DNA of 33,260 bases, from positions 1 to 33,260 of the forward strand of contig NZ_JAEPKU010000042.1 in the NCBI RefSeq assembly GCF_016652235.1, written 5' to 3'. Below are positions 26,569-33,260 of the stretch, one piece after another. The stretch is from Dysgonomonas sp. Marseille-P4677. Its GTDB lineage: Bacteria; Bacteroidota; Bacteroidia; Bacteroidales; Dysgonomonadaceae. The notes under the pieces were generated by a model. It was given only the letters and a program-made list of their open reading frames with translations, ran no database searches and had not been told where the DNA came from. Positions within the stretch are counted from its first letter, which is position 1; each line of letters begins with the position of its first letter. The translations under genes and the position numbers were made by a program.

Positions 26569-28566
26569 TTATTTTTGTTCAATCTTTAGTAATTTGGCAT
26601 CTTTAGCCGGGATAGGAATAATTTCACCTGTCTCGATAGATTTACCGGACCAAAGTTCTGTTATTCTTGAAATCTCAGAAGTTTTTAAATTAAGACGGTC
26701 AAACGGGATAGACACAAACTTTTCAGTTTCATCATAATTAAATAATGCTAAAAAGGTATTTCCATCTTTGTCTGTATAAACAAATTGATTTTCTGAATTT
26801 TCTCCCGTTCCTTCAACCGGGCGATATGATTTTCCGAATGCAGCACTATTTACAGCAGCATTAGTAAGATATTTTCCAGCTCTTTCTTTTGAATCTTTTG
26901 GACCTGTTAAGCTGAAGTCATCACCGATTATAATCAAACCAGTAATTATGGCAGATGTCACACGCGCTCTGTTTTCACCTTCAGTAGCATCGCGCAATAC
27001 GACATGATCAGCATCATTAAATTGATATGCGTTGTCGATCCACCATCCGTAAGAGACAGCATTCATTGTATATTCCGTGTCTTTGATCTTATTCCATGCA
27101 TCGCACGCAATTCTACGTGATTGAGCGTACTGTGCAGGGAAGATAGGTGAAATAGACAGGTTTATAAACATATCACCAAAATATTTAACTAACAATTTCA
27201 TCCCGTAATTATAGGCCTGCATTCCGGTTTTAATATCGGTGTTATACCATTTATCGCCTTCCATTGCTCCATGTCCCATAAAATCCATTTTCACATACTC
27301 AAATCCACATCGTTTAAAGAGTTCTGAAGTTGCCTTCATTCGCTGTTCTATTGCGGGATGAGTGGGATCTATGGCATATGCCCCATCAAATTCCTGAGGT
27401 TTGCCTTGTGCGTAAACATAAATATCTTTGAACTTATAACCTTGAGCATTTTCTACTTCTCTTTCGGGATTTTTACCCCAATCGGTAAAAGGAGTCCAAT
27501 ATATACCTGCTTTTTGACCGTTGACTTTACATTTATCGACAAAGGATTTAAGCTCTGTTTCTGAGAAAATATTCCACCCCGAGTCTAGACCAATATACAC
27601 TGTATTGTCAGCGGTTACAAAATTATTGTTTTGTAAATTGGTTTTGAAGTAATCAGAGACTTCCATTGCATGATTATATCTAAGATTAAATTGAAGAGCG
27701 CCCCAACTATTCCAACCAAAAGGAACGGCTCCTTTCCATTCCGGGCGAGGAGATACAATCGCATTAGCTTTTCCATACTCATCCATTCCTGTACGCCAGT
27801 CGTCAGAATATCCAAGCATAACCAATGGCGACTTTATTTCTTTTCCTTGTACCGAGCCATGTACATTAGTATCTCTTGTCAACGAATCAGCCACACCTCC
27901 GTAACAGATAATAGAGCCTACATTGTTTACATCTTGCCCTTTGGTTATATCCACTGCAGTTTTCCAACAATCGTGTTCAATGGAACCTATCACTAATCCT
28001 TTACGAGTTTCGTTATTAAAAATTGCAGTTACTTCATAACTCCTTAAATTTTCAAATGTTAGGGGGTGTGATTTAAATCTTACCCATGCATCGTTGTCGA
28101 AAGGAACAAACAGAGCCCTATTATTCCCATCAGGCAAAACCTTTCCTGCCTGATCAATATTAACAGGAGCCATATAGTTTGAAGATATTTCTTTATCTGA
28201 TTTCAATCTAAATTCAGTAAGGATGTAATCTTTATCTGGATATATCTCAAAAGCTTGGATCAATGTCGGTAAAGAATCGGCAATATATGTAATTTCAAGA
28301 ATCTTCCCTTTCCCAAATTTAGTATCAATACTATATGTCTTTGATGAAGATCTAGCGTATTCTTTTGTTGTAATAAGCCTATTCCCTATTTTATAAGACG
28401 CATACACACCATTAAATATGGTGCAGGAATCTTTTTTTATACCAACATTATTCTCTTTTGGATTATAGATTATAGTCCACTTTTCATTCTTAACAGAGGA
28501 ATTCTGACCACATGAGCAGATAAAAAAAACAATTAAAAAAATAAGTAAAAATACATTTGTTTTCAT
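26569..28566 (-). CDS. GH36/GH27-like (clan GH-D) alpha-galactosidase lipoprotein
   Basis: Lipoprotein of 665 aa: the signal peptide ends in ICSC with lipidated C19. An N-terminal beta-sandwich (about 25-275) is followed by a TIM barrel beginning PFGWNSWGA (282-290) and a small C-terminal beta domain (about 580-665). The nucleophile is D428 in YVKMDF. D489 in RRIACDAW is the likely acid/base. Clan GH-D enzymes (GH27, GH31, GH36) are retaining alpha-glycosidases; alpha-galactosidase is most likely but other alpha-sugars are possible. First gene of a two-gene operon with GH95, divergent from the second HTCS. The long upstream region carries several dyads that may be regulatory. Confidence 0.8.
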   Translation of the reverse strand: MKTNVFLLIFLIVFFICSCGQNSSVKNEKWTIIYNPKENNVGIKKDSCTIFNGVYASYKIGNRLITTKEYARSSSKTYSIDTKFGKGKILEITYIADSLPTLIQAFEIYPDKDYILTEFRLKSDKEISSNYMAPVNIDQAGKVLPDGNNRALFVPFDNDAWVRFKSHPLTFENLRSYEVTAIFNNETRKGLVIGSIEHDCWKTAVDITKGQDVNNVGSIICYGGVADSLTRDTNVHGSVQGKEIKSPLVMLGYSDDWRTGMDEYGKANAIVSPRPEWKGAVPFGWNSWGALQFNLRYNHAMEVSDYFKTNLQNNNFVTADNTVYIGLDSGWNIFSETELKSFVDKCKVNGQKAGIYWTPFTDWGKNPEREVENAQGYKFKDIYVYAQGKPQEFDGAYAIDPTHPAIEQRMKATSELFKRCGFEYVKMDFMGHGAMEGDKWYNTDIKTGMQAYNYGMKLLVKYFGDMFINLSISPIFPAQYAQSRRIACDAWNKIKDTEYTMNAVSYGWWIDNAYQFNDADHVVLRDATEGENRARVTSAIITGLIIIGDDFSLTGPKDSKERAGKYLTNAAVNSAAFGKSYRPVEGTGENSENQFVYTDKDGNTFLALFNYDETEKFVSIPFDRLNLKTSEISRITELWSGKSIETGEIIPIPAKDAKLLKIEQK

Positions 28567-29159
28567 GATACATTATTCTAGGTAATAAATCCTTTTTAAT
28601 ATTTTGTAAAAATCGATACTTGTTCAACACTATGCCATAGTGAGGATATAGCTTAATAAGTATTTTCTTTTAAGAATAAAAGGAAGTACTAAAATAAAAG
28701 GATTATAGCGAATAGAAAATACTGTATTCTTCAAAAAATGGCACTTTTGTACCTAATTTATTATAAAAACCAAGAATTAGGACATATGTTGTATTTATAG
28801 CGACAAGTGTCGAGTGCTTTTTCAACGTATTTGCGACCTTTGTATCAGAGATTAATAGATCATTGTTAACATGAACTAATATAGTATTTGTATAAGATCA
28901 AGGTATCAGTTCTTCTGAAAAATTAATTTCCTGACGAGATTATGTTATAGAATAAAATGTTTTATGCTTATTTTCGCAATTGGTATAAATTAAATCTAGC
29001 TTATTCGTTTTATTGATTGAAGGTAACTATCCCTGGATTTTATGTGGATGTAAGAGATTCGTTTTCAAACACGGAATGCAAGTAAAATAATTGAACGTTA
29101 TCAATTGATGGTCTAGAATTGTCTTTAGCTATTTCACATCCTATAACCTTATAATATTT
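28567..29159. other. 593-bp divergent intergenic region, rich in dyads
   Basis: I see no convincing gene here. It separates the divergent GH36-like and second HTCS genes. Structures seen: CACTATG-C-CATAGTG (28628-28642); AGTATTTTCT (28659-28668) with its inverse AGAAAATACT (28714-28723); AATAAAAGGA repeated with an 18-bp period (28675, 28693); an HTCS-repeat-like AATTAGGACATAT (28775-28787); CGACA-AG-TGTCG (28801-28812); a -7-like plus-strand GACCTTTG (28835-28842); and the palindrome ATCAATTGAT (29100-29109). The plus-strand box lies 318 nt from the HTCS start, so a long leader or a small RNA is possible but unproven. Confidence 0.6.
28628..28642. repeat. Perfect 7-bp inverted repeat near the GH36-like promoter
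   Basis: CACTATG and CATAGTG flank a single C. The dyad overlaps a near-consensus minus-strand -7 box (TAGTGTTG, 28625-28632), about 60 nt upstream of the GH36-like ATG. It could be an operator or a leader hairpin. Confidence 0.4.
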
Positions 29160-32100
29160 ATGAAATATATATTTTTAGGGCTTAGCCTTATACTTTTCTT
29201 ACCTATTTATCTGAAGGGGGGAAATTATCGGTTTTCTCAAATAGATGGTAATATTGGGTTGTCACATAACAACGTGAAGTCTATCTGTCAGGATAGTTAT
29301 GGATTTATGTGGTTTGGTACTAGAAATCGTTTGAACCGTTACGATGGAATTACATGTAAAGTCTTTAATTGTTACGATTCGGAAACGAAAAGAGGGAACA
29401 ATAATATTAGTGCATTATTTGAGGGGCCAGACAAAGAGTTATGGGTTGGAACAGATAAAGGAGTATTTATTTTTGATCCTGTAGCAGAAAAATTTTCTTC
29501 ATTCGACCTTCAGTCAAAGGAAGGAGTGTCGATAATAGATTGGATTACAGATATCCGCCAAGACAACAACAATAATATTTGGATCGTAGCTCCCAATCAA
29601 GGCGTATTTAGATACAATCTGAAGACAAAAAAATTACATTACTACATAGTAGTCAAGGATCTTTCTCCCAGTCAAAGCAATCCGCAATGCATTGCAATAG
29701 AGAAAAGTGGACGTGTATGGATTGGAGCTAACGGAGCCGGAATTTTTCTTTACAATAGTTCGAATGATACATTTACTCAATATTTGGGTGATGCAGATGG
29801 ACAGCATTCTTTAGCAGGAAAGAATATTTATACGATATGCCATGATAAAGATCATATAATAGTAGGTATTCATGAAGAAAATTTACTTCGTTTAGATAAG
29901 CGTAGGAATACTCTCGAAGAAATGGACACCAGAGAGATCAATAAGAAAATAATCAGGTGTATTACTCCTCTTAATGATAACGAAATATGGGTCGGAACAC
30001 AATACGGACTCTTTATTATAAATGACGATACGAATTCGATAATACATGCTATTGAGGATCCAATAAATAGTTATTCTTTGTCGGATAACTTTATCGAATG
30101 TGTTTATGAAGACAGAGAAGGCGGCATATGGATAGGAACTAACTTCGGTGGTGTCAACTATTATAGAAATCGCAATGATAAATTTGAAAAATATTTTCCA
30201 ACAAGCGATCCCGGTTCTATAAATTCTCATAGGATAAGAGAGTTGGTTGAGGATAAGAGCGGCGATATCTGGGTAGGAACGGATGATGCCGGTGTCTTCA
30301 TATTTAATACGGAGACACAAAAATTTAAGGCCTTAAATAGTTTATATCCCAGGCAAGCGTTAGCCATGCTTGCTTTAAAAACTGCTGTGTGGATTGGGTA
30401 TTTTAAAGATGGTTTGGATATTGTTGAGCGCCCACAAAATAAAATAACCCATTATAGCGCCGATGTTTTACAGCTCAATGAAGAAAGTATTTATGCATTA
30501 TGTGAAGACAGATATGGTAATATATGGCTTGGAAACGGGTGGGGTGTATTTGTAAGATATAAGAACAGTTCTAAGTTTGAAAGATTAAATATCTTTGGTT
30601 TATCGTTTATCTTTGATATTATAGAAGATTCGGAAGGGTATATATGGATTGCAACGATGGGTAGCGGGGTTTTTCAATATGACCAGAATAAGGATAAAGT
30701 TATTCACTACACTCACACAGACGAAAATAGTATAAGTTCAAACAGTGTAAGCAGTATAACTGAAGATCATTTGGGGCAGATATGGTTCTCTACAGACAGA
30801 GGCGGAATATGTGTATTCAACAAAGAAGAAAAGAAATTTAAGAGCTATTCTATAAAAGACGGTCTGCCCGATGACATAGCATATAAGATACTCGAAGACA
30901 AAAATTATAATCTGTGGTTTGGTACTAATAAGGGACTTGTCCGGTTTAATCCTCAGACAAAACAAGTACGTGTGTTTACTCAAAATGAAGGGCTGTTGTC
31001 TAATCAATTCAATTATAAATCGGCACTAAAAAGTAATTCCGGAAAATTATATTTTGGGTGTTTAGAAGGGCTTATAGCCTTTACGCCTGAAGAATTTCAG
31101 AAGAATACATTTATCCCTCCTGTATATATAACTAAACTCTCGTTGTTTAATAAGGAAATCAATCCGAATGAGAAAGGTTCTCCTTTAGCTAAGAGTATCG
31201 TACATACGGACAAAATAACCTTGCCTTACAATGAAACAAATATAACACTCAATTTTGTGTCGCTCAGTTACATTGCACCCTTAGCTAATAAGTACGCCTT
31301 TAAAATGGATGGAATTGATGCAGATTGGATATATACACAAAATAATAATAGCGCGTCTTACTCAAATCTTCATCCCGGCAAGTATTTATTTAGAGTAAAG
31401 GCTAGTAATAATGATGAATTATGGAATGAGAGAGAAGCTCAATTAGAGATTATTATTCTTCCCCCGTGGTGGGCGTCAAAGATAGCGTATATAATCTATA
31501 TTGTTCTTTTCTGTGCGATCACATATTATGTAATATATTTTTCAATAAAAAGATATAAAAAGCGAGGTGAAGAACAACAAAGGCTGTTTGAAATAGAAAA
31601 AGAACGAGAATTGTATGAAACTAAGGTTGATTTCTTTACTGAGATTGCACATGAAATACGTACTCCGGTTACTCTTATTAGTGGCCCGTTAGAAGCTATA
31701 ATTGAACAACAAATTCCTGATGAGGGTATAAAGCGAAATCTGCAATATATAAAGCAAAACACAAACAACTTACTAGACCTAATAAATCAGCTATTGGATT
31801 TTCGAAAGGTTGACAGTCATAAATTTTTGATCAATCTCAAGATTGTGGATGTTTCAGCCTTATTGAAAGAAAATATTGAGAAATTTAGACATCAGGCCTT
31901 AACGACACCGAAAAAAGTAAATATAAACTTCACAGACGATAATCTGGAACCTGTATTAGCTGCCGTTGATAGAGAAGGAATTACTAAGATTATAAATAAT
32001 CTGTTATCCAATGCGATGAAATATTCTTCTAAGAATATTGAAATATTGATTACTCACGACGATGTTTATTTTACTATAGAAGTTATTAATGATGGGGTGA

Positions 32101-33155
32101 TTGTTCCGGATGAATTTAAGGAGAAAATATTCGAACCTTTTTTCCAGGTAAAGGCTTTGCATAAAGATACTACCGGTTCTGGAATAGGGTTGTCTTTAGC
32201 TCGGACATTAGCCGAATTGCATGATGGATATCTATTCTATTCGTCTGCAAATGGATTGAATAATTTTATCTTAAAGGTGCCAATATCTCATGAACAGGAG
32301 AATACTGACGATATAAATATATTGATCGAAAATGATTCTGATCAATATATTTATAATCAAGATAACTTGATGAAAAGAAAACTCAGACCCGAAACCATCC
32401 TCATTGTTGAAGACAATACCGATATGTTAAGTTTTATTTCAAATGAGATGCAAGCCAAATATGAGGTAATTAAGGCAACAAATGGAACTGAAGCTTTTCA
32501 AATTCTGAAACAAGAAATGATCGACATTGTAATTAGTGATATTATGATGCCCGGAATGGATGGGTTTGAACTGTGTCAGACGATAAAAACGGATATAGAA
32601 TTGAGCCATATTATAGTAATATTACTTACCGCACGCAATGATCTGAATAGTAAAATCAAAGGGTTGGAAATTGGTGCAGATGCGTATGTTGAAAAACCAT
32701 TTTCGCTGCATTACTTACAAACGTTAATCGTATCATTGATAAATAATAGACGGAGGGATATGAAATTGCTCACTGCGAAACCATTTATGTCGATGAATCA
32801 AACGGGAATGAGTAAAGCAAATGAACAATTCCTGAATAAAATAATTGAAATTATAAATAAAAATATAGCAGAACCAAGTTTTAGTGTCGAATCATTATCT
32901 GAGGCAATGCATATGAGTAGATCGAGTTTACACAGAAAAATTAAATCAATAATAGATTCTTCTCCTACAGATTTCATAAGGCTGATACGTCTACAGAAAG
33001 CTGCAGAACTTATTCAAGATGGGAAATATAGGATTAATGAGATTTGTTATTTAGTTGGTTTCAATTCGCCATCTTATTTTATTAAATTATTCCAAAACCA
33101 TTACGGAATGACTCCCAAAGATTTCGAGAAACAGAGTAAAGAAATGAATAAGTAA
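29160..33155 (+). CDS. Second HTCS sensor/regulator
   Basis: Second complete one-protein HTCS, 1331 aa. A signal peptide (about 1-21) is followed by about 14 Reg_prop blades (WVGTDKGVF, WIGTNFGGV and similar), a Y_Y_Y domain and a membrane helix (about 775-797). The kinase has H831 in IAHEIRTP, the N box NLLSNAMKY, a shortened G1 region NDGVIVP and an intact GSGIGL. The receiver has D1127 in ISDIMMPGMDG, and the C-terminal AraC-type HTH includes RINEICYLVGFNSPSYF. It is divergent from the GH36-GH95 operon, which is its most likely target. The sensor differs in sequence from the first HTCS, so it should recognise a different ligand. Any SusCD partner would lie beyond the right edge. Confidence 0.94.
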   Translation: MKYIFLGLSLILFLPIYLKGGNYRFSQIDGNIGLSHNNVKSICQDSYGFMWFGTRNRLNRYDGITCKVFNCYDSETKRGNNNISALFEGPDKELWVGTDKGVFIFDPVAEKFSSFDLQSKEGVSIIDWITDIRQDNNNNIWIVAPNQGVFRYNLKTKKLHYYIVVKDLSPSQSNPQCIAIEKSGRVWIGANGAGIFLYNSSNDTFTQYLGDADGQHSLAGKNIYTICHDKDHIIVGIHEENLLRLDKRRNTLEEMDTREINKKIIRCITPLNDNEIWVGTQYGLFIINDDTNSIIHAIEDPINSYSLSDNFIECVYEDREGGIWIGTNFGGVNYYRNRNDKFEKYFPTSDPGSINSHRIRELVEDKSGDIWVGTDDAGVFIFNTETQKFKALNSLYPRQALAMLALKTAVWIGYFKDGLDIVERPQNKITHYSADVLQLNEESIYALCEDRYGNIWLGNGWGVFVRYKNSSKFERLNIFGLSFIFDIIEDSEGYIWIATMGSGVFQYDQNKDKVIHYTHTDENSISSNSVSSITEDHLGQIWFSTDRGGICVFNKEEKKFKSYSIKDGLPDDIAYKILEDKNYNLWFGTNKGLVRFNPQTKQVRVFTQNEGLLSNQFNYKSALKSNSGKLYFGCLEGLIAFTPEEFQKNTFIPPVYITKLSLFNKEINPNEKGSPLAKSIVHTDKITLPYNETNITLNFVSLSYIAPLANKYAFKMDGIDADWIYTQNNNSASYSNLHPGKYLFRVKASNNDELWNEREAQLEIIILPPWWASKIAYIIYIVLFCAITYYVIYFSIKRYKKRGEEQQRLFEIEKERELYETKVDFFTEIAHEIRTPVTLISGPLEAIIEQQIPDEGIKRNLQYIKQNTNNLLDLINQLLDFRKVDSHKFLINLKIVDVSALLKENIEKFRHQALTTPKKVNINFTDDNLEPVLAAVDREGITKIINNLLSNAMKYSSKNIEILITHDDVYFTIEVINDGVIVPDEFKEKIFEPFFQVKALHKDTTGSGIGLSLARTLAELHDGYLFYSSANGLNNFILKVPISHEQENTDDINILIENDSDQYIYNQDNLMKRKLRPETILIVEDNTDMLSFISNEMQAKYEVIKATNGTEAFQILKQEMIDIVISDIMMPGMDGFELCQTIKTDIELSHIIVILLTARNDLNSKIKGLEIGADAYVEKPFSLHYLQTLIVSLINNRRRDMKLLTAKPFMSMNQTGMSKANEQFLNKIIEIINKNIAEPSFSVESLSEAMHMSRSSLHRKIKSIIDSSPTDFIRLIRLQKAAELIQDGKYRINEICYLVGFNSPSYFIKLFQNHYGMTPKDFEKQSKEMNK

Positions 33156-33260
33156 GCCTATTCTTATTCATAGGTCTTGCCATATTATTATAAATCGGCG
33201 GATGTAAATAATAATGCTTTTTTTAATATCTACGTCTTGAATACCAAGAGATTTATATAC

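Noticed and set aside
29892-30320. 142-aa minus-strand ORF
   Set aside because: It is antisense to the Reg_prop propeller of the second HTCS, with no promoter or domain.
1-33260. CRISPR arrays, insertion sequences or phage genes
   Set aside because: No regularly spaced repeats, transposase or phage structural proteins were seen on either strand.

Overview
This AT-rich, densely coded window fits a chromosomal segment of a Bacteroidales bacterium. A Dysgonomonas- or Parabacteroides-like genus is my guess, not a proof. The phylum call rests on SusC/SusD pairs, two hybrid two-component systems (HTCS), promoters with the Bacteroidetes -7 box TAnnTTTG, and genes without clear Shine-Dalgarno sequences.

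Bases 1-6650 are mostly housekeeping on the plus strand: a secreted PAP2 phosphatase, rplS with its own promoter and terminator, a translationally coupled run hflX-prmC-recX-comF with overlapping stops and starts, and hisS ending in a strong terminator.

Bases 6664-22048 form a polysaccharide utilisation locus (PUL) on the minus strand. In transcription order it holds an HTCS sensor/regulator, a large clan GH-A glycosidase (unassigned family), SusC, SusD, a histidine-type (phytase/MINPP-like) phosphatase and a GH2 beta-galactosidase-like enzyme. The glycosidase-susC-susD unit starts from a -7 box without a recognisable -33 box. Just upstream lie two copies of an 11-bp direct repeat with a 21-bp period, the best candidate for the HTCS operator. 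Upstream of the HTCS gene are a sugar-kinase-like APH-fold gene and a Cys-less alkyltransferase-like (ATL) gene.

A tRNA-Lys(TTT) with a textbook promoter lies at 23871-23943. It is followed by a second carbohydrate cluster: a two-gene minus-strand operon (GH36-like lipoprotein, then GH95) divergent from a second HTCS on the plus strand. The 593-bp divergent region is rich in dyads and has no gene I can support. No SusC/SusD for this second cluster is visible, so it may lie beyond the right edge.

Expected workflow, inferred from the families: surface SusCD imports oligosaccharides, lipidated or exported hydrolases trim them, and each HTCS senses a breakdown product in the periplasm and activates its neighbours. 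The glycan substrates cannot be fixed from sequence alone. Four upstream-most starts were moved to internal ATG codons. For two of them (histidine phosphatase, first HTCS) the upstream GTG/TTG codon lies inside the -7 box.
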